Assembly (NCBI RefSeq): GCF_017640745.1 | Contig: NZ_JAEPQA010000008.1 | Location: forward strand, 62,001 to 126,000 | Direction: 5' to 3' | DNA from: Nisaea sp. | GTDB lineage: Bacteria; Pseudomonadota; Alphaproteobacteria; Thalassobaculales; Thalassobaculaceae | DNA: 64,000 nucleotides | Shown here: positions 9,605 to 17,753 of the stretch, in pieces | Position numbering within the stretch: the first letter of the stretch is position 1 | How the letters are laid out: every line of letters begins with the position of its first letter | The notes under the pieces: generated by a model | What the model was told of the DNA's origin: nothing | The model's database searches: none | Seen by the model: only the letters and a program-made list of their open reading frames with translations | Position numbers and translations under genes: made by a program

Positions 9605-9703
9605 TTAGAGGTTGTTCATCGCACCGTAATAGGCGACGTAGGCGATCAGACCCAGAACGCCGGCACAGGCGAGAATGGTCTGCGGAATGCTGATGCGGTT
9701 CAT
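9605..9703 (-). CDS. Small membrane protein, 32 residues
   Basis: An ATG at 9703 opens a 32-codon frame that ends in TAA. It is preceded by a strong ribosome-binding site (GGAAGGAG, 5-6 nt before the ATG). The product begins MNRISIPQTILACAGVLGL, has one hydrophobic helix (about residues 9-27) and ends in a short polar tail, GAMNNL. It looks like a single-span membrane peptide. I do not recognise the family. It sits alone between the Nudix gene and mmcB, on the same strand. The ribosome-binding site and clean amphipathic layout argue that it is translated, but conservation has not been tested. Confidence 0.6.
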   Translation of the reverse strand: MNRISIPQTILACAGVLGLIAYVAYYGAMNNL

Positions 9704-9849
9704 GTCAGTGCTCCTTCCAGGGCAAATAACGACTTTCGCCTATCCATATAGGGCACGCCCCGCAGCGCAACATGCAGAGATAGTGCAATGCACAATTGCA
9801 AATACGTCATAAGTATCCAAACAGAAATGCTATTGCTGCCTGATCGCGA

Positions 9850-10308
9850 TTAATCCGGCAATCCATTTAAACCGCCCGCCTCGTCCAACAGGAGGGTCAG
9901 ACGGCGTGCAGCCGTGCGGGCGAGCGTCAGGGTCAGGGACTTGCGGCGCGCCGCATTTAGCCGCGCTTCTTCCGCCTCCCGCGCGATCACCGCTTCGTAC
10001 TGGTCGGCCAGAATCAGCCCGCAGAGCGGATCGCCCGGCAAAAGCTCGCGCGGGAAATCGGGCGTGACCGCAAAATAGAAGCGGTCGCAGAAATCGAGAT
10101 ATTCGTGCCATTTCCGGTCCGCGAGATAGTCCGCCATGTCGGACTTCACCTCGACCACGACGATCCCGCCCGAAGGATCGAGCGCCATGACGTCGACTCG
10201 CCGTCCCGAGCGCAGCGGCATCTCGGTGACATGGCTCCAGTTGAGTTCGGTAAAGAGCCGCGAAACGCCGCGGGTCACCTGCTGCGTGATTTCCGGACGC
10301 GCCGCCAT
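9850..10308 (-). CDS. mmcB: MmcB-family DNA repair protein
   Basis: The product (152 residues from the ATG at 10308) matches the MmcB family of alphaproteobacteria, linked in Caulobacter to mitomycin C resistance and SOS-regulated repair. The conserved core is visible: VTRGVSRLF, then SGRRVDVMALD, IVVVEVKSD, ADRKWHEYLDFCDRFYFAV and ARRKSLTL. The E-x-K in VVEVKSD, with the upstream Asp, resembles a PD-(D/E)xK nuclease core. A longer in-frame reading from 10467 would overlap the pentapeptide gene with a low-complexity peptide and is not favoured. The start lies 10 nt after the upstream stop, so mmcB is probably the second gene of a two-gene unit. Confidence 0.88.
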   Translation of the reverse strand: MAARPEITQQVTRGVSRLFTELNWSHVTEMPLRSGRRVDVMALDPSGGIVVVEVKSDMADYLADRKWHEYLDFCDRFYFAVTPDFPRELLPGDPLCGLILADQYEAVIAREAEEARLNAARRKSLTLTLARTAARRLTLLLDEAGGLNGLPD

Positions 10309-10318
10309 GGCCTCGCCT

Positions 10319-11749
10319 CTAGTCGTCGAGGACCATATTCGTCGCGCCCCGCGTATCGGCGTCGGACAGGTCCGCTCCCCGCAAGTCGGCGCCGGAGAAA
10401 TCGGCGTCGCGCAAAACCGCGCCGCGGAGGTTGCAGTCCCGGAGATCGGCGCCGGCGAAGACCGCACCGCTCATCTCCGCCTGATGAAAATCGCCGCCAC
10501 GCAAGATCGCGCGATCGAATCTCGCCCGGTCGAAATGAGCCGGCCAGCGCTGCGTCTTGGCCCCGACGATCTGCACCGGTCCCGCCTGTACCCCGGTCAG
10601 CCGCGCTTCCATCAGATTGGCGCGCCGCATTGTCACGCCGCGCAGATCCGCGTTCGAAAGATCCGCCGAGCGCATGTCGGACAGCGCCAGATCCGCCATC
10701 AGCAGGTTGATGCCCGACAGATCGCAACTGGTCAGAACGCTGCACTCCATATTGGCGGCGGCCAGGTTCAACCTGCTCAGGCTCTGCTTGCTGATGTCCC
10801 TGCGCGCGAGCGGCGCCCGGACACCCTGCTTGCCGTTACTTTTGATCCAGAGATCGTGCTGGATCATGATCTCCCGCATCTCCGGCCCGAGCGCGTCCAG
10901 CGCGCGTGGCATGCGCGCCAGTCGGAATTGCGGGTCGTCCGGGTTCATGTTCGAGAACACGGCGCCGGCGAGATCGGCACCGGTCAGATCCGTGCCGCTG
11001 AAGATCACGTTGTAGAGGATCGTGCCGTGCAGGATCGCACCGGTCAGCGTGGCCTCGGTCAGGTCCGCGCCTTCCAGATCGGCGCCGGTCAGGTTCGAGT
11101 GGCTGAGATCGGCTCGCACGAAACGGGTGTTGCGGAGCTTCGCGTCGGTCAGATCGGTCTGCACGATGAAGGCATTGGACAGCCGGGCGCCGCTCATATC
11201 CGCGCGTGTCGCGTTGGCCACCGCAAGATCGGCATCGACCGTATTGTAGGTGACGGCGACGAGATTGCCCCGCGCGTCCGGCTTCAGCAGCACGCCGTCC
11301 CGCAGATCGGCCTCCTGCATCGTCACGTCGCAGAGGTCCGCGCCGCGCATGCAGGCTCCGCGGAGGTCGGAGCGGGAAAGATTGGCGCCCTTCAGACGGG
11401 CCTCACGCATGTCGCAGGCGAAAAGATTCGCCGTCTTCAGGTTACAGTTCTCAAGATTGGCATTGCGGAGCGAGGATCCCGAGAGCTCGGCACCGGAGAG
11501 CTCGCGACCGCTCAGATCCTTGAACTTGAGGTCATAGCCCTGAAGATTGGCTCGGGCGCCGCCGGTCTGCCCGCGCAAGAACATCCCGTGCCGCTCGATT
11601 ACGTCCTCGAGCTCGGCGAGCGAAATCTGCCTTAGAGGGATATCGTCGGCAGCGGGAGTGCCGAGATCCAGTCTGGCTTCCGACGATGCCCAGGCGACTT
11701 CTGCCGGGATGCCGGGGACAGTGTCAGTGTCGTCTTTACGTCCGGACAA
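10319..11749 (-). CDS. Pentapeptide repeat protein
   Basis: This 476-residue protein is built largely of tandem A(D/N)LXX pentapeptides, which fold into a right-handed quadrilateral beta-helix. Repeats run from about residue 75 to 225, then a repeat-poor linker (about residues 265-310, including MPRALDALGPEMREI), then a second block to the C-terminus (for example ADLALSDMRSADLSNADLRG). So there are two solenoids joined by a hinge. The N-terminal 70 residues are not repetitive and lack an obvious signal peptide. Some family members mimic DNA and protect gyrase; nothing in the sequence proves that here. It lies directly upstream of mmcB on the same strand. Confidence 0.85.
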   Translation of the reverse strand: MSGRKDDTDTVPGIPAEVAWASSEARLDLGTPAADDIPLRQISLAELEDVIERHGMFLRGQTGGARANLQGYDLKFKDLSGRELSGAELSGSSLRNANLENCNLKTANLFACDMREARLKGANLSRSDLRGACMRGADLCDVTMQEADLRDGVLLKPDARGNLVAVTYNTVDADLAVANATRADMSGARLSNAFIVQTDLTDAKLRNTRFVRADLSHSNLTGADLEGADLTEATLTGAILHGTILYNVIFSGTDLTGADLAGAVFSNMNPDDPQFRLARMPRALDALGPEMREIMIQHDLWIKSNGKQGVRAPLARRDISKQSLSRLNLAAANMECSVLTSCDLSGINLLMADLALSDMRSADLSNADLRGVTMRRANLMEARLTGVQAGPVQIVGAKTQRWPAHFDRARFDRAILRGGDFHQAEMSGAVFAGADLRDCNLRGAVLRDADFSGADLRGADLSDADTRGATNMVLDD

Positions 11750-11863
11750 GTCCTAGGCCTGCTTCCCAAACTCTGCGCGGGAACGCTTTGTGCACCCCGC
11801 CATCGCTTAAGTAGATCGTGTTCCGGCGCCGGAATGCAAAAAAATATTCGGGGGAAGCCGGGA

Positions 11864-12820
11864 TCACATCCAGTCCTGGGCCTGCGGGAAATTGTAGGCG
11901 ACGAACCTGTAGGTTGACTGCACCGCCTCGCGAATCCCCTTGGACCGGGTTGAAAGATCGATGTTCCAGGTCTCGATGACCTCGTCCCAGATCATGATCT
12001 TCTTGTGCAGTTCGTCACGCATCTCGCGAATGAAGTTGATCTGCTTGTCGTAGCTCTTCAGGACCGTGAGGATCTCGCCGGTCTGCGCGTCGACCTGATC
12101 GAAGATGAAGCTGAAATCGCGAATCGGCGGCTCCATCAGGGTCCGTACCCGCTGCACTTCGGCCGTGAACTGACGGTCGCCGCGATGCAGCGCAATGACC
12201 TGCACGAGCTTGGTCTGGATCGCGCTGGCATATGTGAAGCGGTCGCGAAGCGCCTCGATATAGGCAAGCTCACGACCAACCCGGTCGATGAGATCGAGGA
12301 CTTCCTGCTTGCGCTCCTCGCCGAGACCGAGCTTCTGAGCGATCTCGGAGATACCCTTCTGGATCCGCTCCTTGGTCTCCGGCTTGTTTAGCTCCGCCTG
12401 GATTTCGGACTCGTCCGGCGTGTAAACCGCCGATCCCGCAACCCACTGCGCGATCTGGACCATCAGCCGGTTCTTCGCCCGCTCCCGGTGCTTTTCCTCG
12501 ATCGACCAGCTGGCGGAGCCGTCCAGCAGTTCGCGCGGAATGGTGTCGCCCGGGCGGATATCCTTGACGTAGTTCAAGCCCTTGCGAACGGTATCGAGCA
12601 GCTTGCCGTCCTGGGACTCCTCGTCGATGCCGAACTCGGTGCAGAGTGAATCAAGCGGGATCGAGGCTTCAAGATCGCCGACACGCACGCGCAGCGCAGG
12701 GGTCCGGTCCTGCCCGGACAGCCGGAAATGCGCGCCGTTCACCTTGAAGATCTTGTGTTCAAATGCGAAGTGCGTCGACGGATCCAGAGACTCGTCTTTT
12801 TCTTGTTCAGCAGCGGTCAT
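11864..12820 (-). CDS. Conserved hypothetical protein, mostly helical
   Basis: I do not recognise this 318-residue protein. It has no signal peptide or membrane span. Residues 20-75 look like a small beta-rich domain (FKVNGAHFRLSGQDRTPALRV). The rest is charged and helical, with long heptad-like stretches (residues about 165-290) suggesting coiled coil. The C-terminus is aromatic (YRFVAYNFPQAQDWM). The codon use resembles its neighbours, so it appears native. It is divergent from cheZ with about 250 nt between them, which suggests but does not show a link to motility or cell-cycle regulation. Confidence 0.6.
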   Translation of the reverse strand: MTAAEQEKDESLDPSTHFAFEHKIFKVNGAHFRLSGQDRTPALRVRVGDLEASIPLDSLCTEFGIDEESQDGKLLDTVRKGLNYVKDIRPGDTIPRELLDGSASWSIEEKHRERAKNRLMVQIAQWVAGSAVYTPDESEIQAELNKPETKERIQKGISEIAQKLGLGEERKQEVLDLIDRVGRELAYIEALRDRFTYASAIQTKLVQVIALHRGDRQFTAEVQRVRTLMEPPIRDFSFIFDQVDAQTGEILTVLKSYDKQINFIREMRDELHKKIMIWDEVIETWNIDLSTRSKGIREAVQSTYRFVAYNFPQAQDWM

Positions 12821-13068
12821 TCTCGCTCCACATTCGCAGGTTCGAAAACCTGCCTCCCCAACGTCTCGAGCTTTCTTACTTCAAGAGACTGAATGAATAG
12901 CTAACGCCGGCCTGGAAACCGAGGGTACCTCTTCACGCCACTCTTTGTAGAGAAAATTGATTAACGGAAAATTAGGACGGCGCCTCTATAGTGCCTTGAA
13001 GCGGGAACGCAAGACTCGGGTACAGTCCCATGTCGGCCCGCGAGCGTAACTATTGCCGAGGTCGCGTC

Positions 13069-13851
13069 GTGGGTGATGTAAAGGGAAGAATTTTCTCGGT
13101 CGAGCGCCGTGCGCAGCAGCGCAGCGGGTCCGGCGGGGCGACGCCCCCGAAAGCCATTGCTCCCGGCCTCTCCTCCAGCGCCTTCGAGGAAGCGCTGCTG
13201 GCGGAAATCTCGAGCCTGAGGACGGAGCTCTCCGAGATTCGCAAGGCCGTTGGAATGACCGGCATAGCGGCGCCGGTGGCCGAGGTTGCGGAAGACGCCG
13301 ACATCAGCGAACACGACATCGACCACGATCTCAGGATCGAGATCGCCCAGATGGTCCGCTCAATCGGCCGTGCGAAGAGCCAGATTGCGGCGATCAAGCA
13401 TCCGATGTCGACCGAAGACCAGATGCAGACTGCATCCCTGCAGCTCGACACGATCGTGCAGACGACCGAGACCGCGACCAACGAGATCATGTCCTCCGTC
13501 GATTCCATCGAGGGCACCCTGAAGCAGATTCACGGCTTTACGCTCGACGATCCCGAGGTGCAGCAGCTCATCGATCAGGCGTCCAACCAGCTGATCTCCA
13601 TTATCGAGGCCTGCAGCTTCCAGGATCTCACCGGTCAGCGGATCAACCAGGTGGTCAAGACGCTCCGCTTCATCGAGAGCCGCATCCTCGCGATGATCGA
13701 TATCTGGGGCGGCCTCGAGGCCTTCAAGGACCTGCCGATCCCGAAGGACGAGAGCGATGAAGGCGCCTCCGAAGAGGACGATCTGCTGAATGGCCCCGCG
13801 CTCGGCAGCGCCGGGCTCAGCCAGGACGATATCGACGCCCTGTTCGACTGA
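13069..13851 (+). CDS. cheZ: CheZ-family protein phosphatase
   Basis: This protein is related to CheZ, the phosphatase that dephosphorylates CheY-P to reset flagellar rotation. The hallmark helix-bundle motif is present (CSFQDLTGQRINQVVKTLRFIE), with the catalytic Gln and Asp in QDLTGQ. An acidic linker leads to the C-terminal CheY-binding tail SQDDIDALFD. I favour the GTG at 13069 (product starts MGDVKGRIFSVERR, 260 residues) because a GAGG lies 8 nt upstream; an ATG at 13030 would add 13 residues but has no ribosome-binding site. Other chemotaxis genes are not adjacent, although an aerotaxis-type receptor lies 31 kb away. Confidence 0.85.
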   Translation: MGDVKGRIFSVERRAQQRSGSGGATPPKAIAPGLSSSAFEEALLAEISSLRTELSEIRKAVGMTGIAAPVAEVAEDADISEHDIDHDLRIEIAQMVRSIGRAKSQIAAIKHPMSTEDQMQTASLQLDTIVQTTETATNEIMSSVDSIEGTLKQIHGFTLDDPEVQQLIDQASNQLISIIEACSFQDLTGQRINQVVKTLRFIESRILAMIDIWGGLEAFKDLPIPKDESDEGASEEDDLLNGPALGSAGLSQDDIDALFD

Positions 13852-13903
13852 TCCCACGGCAAGAGCCCCGGGCGGACCGACTTGCGAAGCTCGCGGCCGG
13901 TGA

Positions 13904-13935
13904 CTTGATCCCGGCCGCCCGATCACCTACATGAG
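13904..13935 (+). promoter_or_regulatory. Candidate RpoH (sigma-32) promoter for hsp20
   Basis: CTTG at 13904 is followed after 18 nt by CCTACATGAG at 13926-13935. The alphaproteobacterial heat-shock consensus is about CTTG-N17/18-CYTATnTnnG, and only one defined position differs (C for T). It lies about 90 nt before the small heat-shock gene, where such a promoter would be expected. Confidence 0.5.
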
Positions 13936-14024
13936 ATAAGCGCGCGATCAATGAGGATGCGCGTATTGGGTGCCGCAAACGCGGGCTCGAAGATCGTCTC
14001 GCTCATGTATGAGGGGTTGGTCCC

Positions 14025-14486
14025 ATGTCACGCATGTCCGTTTTCAATTCGCCGCTCCTGCTCGGATTCGACCACTTCGAACGGGCGCTGGACCGGATCT
14101 CGAAAACCACCTCCGACGGTTATCCGCCGTACAACATCGAGCAGACCGGCAAGGATGGTCTGCGCATCACGCTTGCCGTGGCGGGCTTCGCCTCCGAGGA
14201 CCTCAGCGTTCAGATCGAGGATAACCAGCTGGTGATCCGCGGCCGCCAGAGCGACGATGACGACCGGATCTATCTGCACCGCGGTATTGCCGCGCGCCAG
14301 TTCCAGCGGACCTTTGTCCTCGCGGAGGGAATTGAAGTCGTCGCCGCGGATCTAGATAACGGCCTGCTTCACATCGAGCTTCACAGACCGTTGCCCGAAG
14401 TGAAGGTACAGACGATCGAGATCAACGGCGGCCGGAAGACCCCGAGGGTCACTTCCGAGAAGCTCGATATCGAGCACGCCGACTGA
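14025..14486 (+). CDS. hsp20: Small heat-shock protein, Hsp20/IbpA family
   Basis: This 153-residue ATP-independent chaperone holds unfolding proteins in the cytosol. The alpha-crystallin domain spans about residues 35-130. It begins at YPPYNIEQTGKDGLRITLAV, continues through LVIRGRQ, and reaches GLLHIELHRPLPE with the conserved G-x-L-type motif near residues 112-118. The N-terminal arm has FDHFERALDRI, the IbpA-like start. A purine-rich ribosome-binding site (GAGGGG) precedes the ATG. It is followed after 61 nt by a DUF1150 gene, a common pairing in alphaproteobacteria, and is preceded by a candidate heat-shock promoter. Confidence 0.95.
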   Translation: MSRMSVFNSPLLLGFDHFERALDRISKTTSDGYPPYNIEQTGKDGLRITLAVAGFASEDLSVQIEDNQLVIRGRQSDDDDRIYLHRGIAARQFQRTFVLAEGIEVVAADLDNGLLHIELHRPLPEVKVQTIEINGGRKTPRVTSEKLDIEHAD

Positions 14487-14547
14487 TACCGCCCGACGGA
14501 CGGATTCTATCAACCAGACGGACGCATCAGCCGGAAAGGAGATGCGT

Positions 14548-14775
14548 ATGGATACGGATATGCCAGAACCAATCGATGTGCGCCGCATGAGCGCCAAGGA
14601 TTTCGCAGCCCTGGGGCTGTTTGACATCGCGTTCGTGAAACCGGTGACGAGCGGCGGAGAGGCGAACTACGAAATTCACACCGCGGACGGGCAACTCGTC
14701 GCCGATGCGCCGAGCTGGGACGCGGCCGTTTCGCTGATCCAGGAAAACGAGATGGAGGCGGCTCGGATTCACTGA
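14548..14775 (+). CDS. DUF1150 family protein
   Basis: This 75-residue protein matches DUF1150, a small alphaproteobacterial family often found next to hsp20 genes. Visible family features are LGLFDIAFVKPV, the YEIHTADGQ core and the QENEMEAARIH end. The ATG at 14548 is favoured because AAAGGAG then lies 6 nt upstream; the ATG at 14542 would directly abut that site. No function is established. Its place behind the heat-shock gene suggests co-regulation with it. Confidence 0.85.
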   Translation: MDTDMPEPIDVRRMSAKDFAALGLFDIAFVKPVTSGGEANYEIHTADGQLVADAPSWDAAVSLIQENEMEAARIH

Positions 14776-14805
14776 TCCGGCCCCAGCCATTTCAAGCTTA
14801 GAGAT

Positions 14806-14828
14806 CGCAGGCCGGCCACCGGCCTGCG
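14806..14828. terminator. Hairpin between convergent genes
   Basis: A perfect inverted repeat with 10-bp arms (CGCAGGCCGG / CCGGCCTGCG) and a 3-nt loop lies between the DUF1150 gene and ptsN, which converge. It could stop transcription from both sides. No long T-tract follows on either strand, so the terminator call is moderate. Confidence 0.5.
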
Positions 14829-14841
14829 TCATCGAGAAAAC

Positions 14842-15306
14842 TCAGGCCGCGTTGCTGGCCGTCGCTTCCGTGAGCAGTGCGTAGATCGCGTCGACACTGT
14901 CAGCGCCGCGGATCTTGTCGCAGGTTCCCTTGTCGCGCAGCAGACGCGAGACGCGAGCAAGCGCCTTCAGATGGTCCGCTCCGGCGGACTCGGGCGCAAG
15001 CAGCAGGAAAATGATGTCGACCGGCTTGTCGTCGATGGCATCGAATTCGACGGCCCTGTCGGCACGCGCAAAGATACCGTACAGCCGGTCGAGTTCAGGC
15101 AGCTTGCCATGCGGAATCGCAATGCCTTCGCCCATCCCGGTCGTACCGAGACGCTCCCGCTCCAGCAACACGTCGAAGATCTCTCTTTGCCCGAGACCAG
15201 TCACGTCGGCGGCACGGCGGGACAGCTCCTGCAGCGCCTGTTTCTTCGACGTAACTTTCAGATGAGGAATGACGCCCTCGGGAATTAGGATTTCCGCGAT
15301 TTCCAT
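14842..15306 (-). CDS. ptsN: PTS IIA-like nitrogen regulatory protein PtsN
   Basis: This 154-residue protein is EIIA-Ntr, the terminal phospho-acceptor of the regulatory nitrogen phosphotransferase system. The active-site His66 is in GEGIAIPHGKLP. The family pattern continues with the FDAIDDKPVDIIFLLLAPE block. It is the last gene of the lptC-lptA-lptB-rpoN-hpf-ptsN series, the order typical of alphaproteobacteria. It likely links nitrogen or carbon status to potassium transport and stress responses; in this group it is often phosphorylated by a PtsP-PtsO pair, neither of which lies in the window. Confidence 0.95.
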   Translation of the reverse strand: MEIAEILIPEGVIPHLKVTSKKQALQELSRRAADVTGLGQREIFDVLLERERLGTTGMGEGIAIPHGKLPELDRLYGIFARADRAVEFDAIDDKPVDIIFLLLAPESAGADHLKALARVSRLLRDKGTCDKIRGADSVDAIYALLTEATASNAA

Positions 15307-15401
15307 CGTGTCTACCCTGCTCTCGCTTCAAATAGGCACCGTGCGGGCCATCTCTGTCAAGCGAGCAGCCCTTTGACGATGCCGGTCCCGTTGCGGCCGG
15401 C

Positions 15402-15980
15402 TCAGCCTTGAGCCAGGCCCTTTGGATCGATCCAACCGATGTTCCCGTCGCCGCGGCGGTAGATCACGTTCAGTTCACCGTGCGACCGGTTCCGGAACAT
15501 CACCACCGGAAGGTCGCCCAATTCCAGACGCATGACGGCCTCCTCCACCGAGAGATCCTCGATCGTGGTGGTCATCTCCGCGACAACCACGGCCTGCCAC
15601 TCCTCCTCCGGAGAAGGTTGGGCCTCGGCATGATCGGCCGCGAGCACATACTGCTGAGCTGCAATATTTGCGCCACCGTTCCCGCGATGATGGTCACGGA
15701 CCCGGCGCTTGAACCGGCGCAGGCGCTTGTCGATATGCTCGCCCGCCTTGTCGGCGGACTTGTAGGCATCGCCGTCGCTTCCCTGTCCGCGGACAAACAT
15801 GTCCCGCCCGACATGAACCGCGATATCGGTCCGGAAATCGTTCCCCTCCTTGGAAACCGTCACGGTCCCTTCGAGCGGATCGCCAAAGTACTTCTCGGAA
15901 ATGTCCGTCACCAGTCGCTCAACATGTTCCTTGAGCGCGTCGCTGATCTGGACCTGCTTACCGTTGATTGCTAGCTGCAT
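15402..15980 (-). CDS. hpf: Ribosome hibernation-promoting factor, long form
   Basis: The ATG at 15980 gives a 192-residue protein starting MQLAINGKQVQISDALKEHV, the typical N-terminus. Residues 1-100 form the S30AE domain that occupies the decoding centre of the 30S subunit (for example IDKRLRRFKRRVRDHH). After a linker, residues about 133-190 form the C-terminal dimerisation domain (SVEEAVMRLELGDLPVVMFRN) that pairs ribosomes into inactive 100S dimers in long HPFs. A longer reading from 16061 would add 27 residues not found in the family. It sits between rpoN and ptsN. Confidence 0.94.
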   Translation of the reverse strand: MQLAINGKQVQISDALKEHVERLVTDISEKYFGDPLEGTVTVSKEGNDFRTDIAVHVGRDMFVRGQGSDGDAYKSADKAGEHIDKRLRRFKRRVRDHHRGNGGANIAAQQYVLAADHAEAQPSPEEEWQAVVVAEMTTTIEDLSVEEAVMRLELGDLPVVMFRNRSHGELNVIYRRGDGNIGWIDPKGLAQG

Positions 15981-16155
15981 GCGTCTTTCGCGGTCGATGA
16001 CATTTTGGCCTTTCGGCGTCGGGACCCGGCTTTGAACTATCCGGAGAAAGTCTGCCCGCAACGTCGCCTCGGCGACGAAGGCGCGGAACTTATGCGCGCC
16101 TCATAGGAGAGTCAAGCGCTGCGGTTATGAGTTTTCTAAGTCCCCGGCATAAAGG

Positions 16156-17742
16156 TCAAATTCCCATCGATTTTTCGCGTCTCCTCTGTACGGACGACGG
16201 AATTCTCATCGCTTCGCGGTATTTCGCGATGGTCCGCCGTGCAATATCGACGCCCTCGCCCCGGAGGATTTCAACGATGCGGTCATCCGACAGCACCTTG
16301 TTCGGCGGCTCCTCATCGATCAGCTTCTTGATCTTAAACCGGACCGCCTCGGCGGAGAGGGCGTCACCACCCGCCGAGGATGCGATGGCACTCGTGAAGA
16401 AGTACTTAAGCTCGTAAATACCGCGCGGCGTCGCCATGAACTTGTTCGAGGTGACGCGGCTGACCGTACTTTCGTGCATCTCGATCGCCTCGGCGATATC
16501 GCGCAGAACCAGCGGGCGCAGATACTGGATGCCGTGCTGGAAGAAGGCGTCCTGCTGGCGGACGATCTCGCCCGAGACCTTGAGGATCGTCGTTGCGCGC
16601 TGATGAAGCGAGCGGACCAGCCAGTTGGCCGACTGGTGGCATTCGCTGAGATATTCCCGGTCGGCCTTGTTCTTCGGGGTTCGGCTGATCTGCGAGAGAT
16701 AGGCGTTGTTCACCAGCACCCGGGGCAAGGTATCCGGATTGAGTTCGACCACCCAGCTGCCGTCGGGCGCGGCGCGCACCAGCACGTCCGGCACCACGGG
16801 CTCGCTGGTGTCCGGCTCGAAGGCGAGCCCCGGCTTCGGATTCAGCGACCGGATTTCCTCCACCATCTCGGTGAGATCCTCGGCATCCACGCCGCAGACC
16901 TTCAGCAGCGCCGGCATGTCGCGCTTGGCGAGCAGCGGCAGATTGTCGAGCAGGGCCTGGATCGCCGGATCGAGCCGGTTGCGGTCCTTCAGCTGCAGGG
17001 CGAGACATTCGGAGAGGCTGCGGGCGAAGATCCCCGGCGGGTCGAGCGCCTGGAGCTTGCCGAGGACCGTCTCGACCGCCTCGAGTTCCGCCCCGAGCCG
17101 GTCGGCAACCTCTTCCAGATCGCCGGTCAGGTAGCCGGCATCGTCGAGCTGGTCGAGCAGATCCGCGGCGATGATCCGCTCGTCGGGCCGGCTGATGTCG
17201 AGCGCGATCTGTTCCAGCAGATGCTCGCGCAACGTCTTCAGACCGCCGACGCTCTCCTCGATGCCCGGAAGATCGTCGCCGCCGCGGCCGGAGCCGGAAC
17301 CGGCCGCTGCCTCCCAACTCCCGAGCGTGGGCGTCACGGACGGATCGGTTTCCTCGACGCCCGCGCTGCCCCAGTTGTTGTCGTAGTCGGAGTCGCCCGG
17401 ATCCTCGGCGCCCGCGGGAAGCGATTCGGACGTCGTCCGGTCGACGATATCGGGGCCGTCCGGCGCATCGTCCCAGCCGCTGTCGCCCGCGCCTTCCGGC
17501 GCCGCGCCTTCTCCCTCGACAGCCTTGTCATAGGCCGCGAGATTGTCCGCTTCGAGCGCTTCCAGGGTCGCGGGCCCGTCGCCGTCGTCGCGCTCCAGCA
17601 GGGGATTCTGCTCAAGCTCGGCCTCGACGAATTCCGTCAGCTCAAGATTGTTGAACTGCAGCAGCTTGATGGCCTGCTGCAGCTGCGGCGTCATTACCAG
17701 GTTCTGGGACTGTCTGAGGTCCAGTCTGGCCGAAAGCGCCAA
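16156..17742 (-). CDS. rpoN: RNA polymerase sigma-54 factor
   Basis: This 528-residue sigma factor directs transcription from -24/-12 promoters with enhancer-binding ATPases, usually nitrogen, motility and stress genes. Region I is the glutamine- and leucine-rich start (RQSQNLVMTPQLQQAIKLLQ). An acidic, low-complexity region II follows (about residues 55-150, rich in Asp, Glu, Gly and Pro). Then come the core-binding domain and the DNA-binding region, with the RpoN box ARRTIAKYRE at residues 501-510. It starts 11 nt after the lptB stop, so it probably shares the LPS-export transcript. Confidence 0.97.
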   Translation of the reverse strand: MALSARLDLRQSQNLVMTPQLQQAIKLLQFNNLELTEFVEAELEQNPLLERDDGDGPATLEALEADNLAAYDKAVEGEGAAPEGAGDSGWDDAPDGPDIVDRTTSESLPAGAEDPGDSDYDNNWGSAGVEETDPSVTPTLGSWEAAAGSGSGRGGDDLPGIEESVGGLKTLREHLLEQIALDISRPDERIIAADLLDQLDDAGYLTGDLEEVADRLGAELEAVETVLGKLQALDPPGIFARSLSECLALQLKDRNRLDPAIQALLDNLPLLAKRDMPALLKVCGVDAEDLTEMVEEIRSLNPKPGLAFEPDTSEPVVPDVLVRAAPDGSWVVELNPDTLPRVLVNNAYLSQISRTPKNKADREYLSECHQSANWLVRSLHQRATTILKVSGEIVRQQDAFFQHGIQYLRPLVLRDIAEAIEMHESTVSRVTSNKFMATPRGIYELKYFFTSAIASSAGGDALSAEAVRFKIKKLIDEEPPNKVLSDDRIVEILRGEGVDIARRTIAKYREAMRIPSSVQRRREKSMGI

Positions 17743-17753
17743 GGCCGGTCTCC

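Noticed and set aside
10105-11635. Plus-strand frames of 201 and 499 codons across the pentapeptide gene
   Set aside because: They are antisense to the repeats, whose regular pentapeptide pattern is unmistakable on the minus strand.
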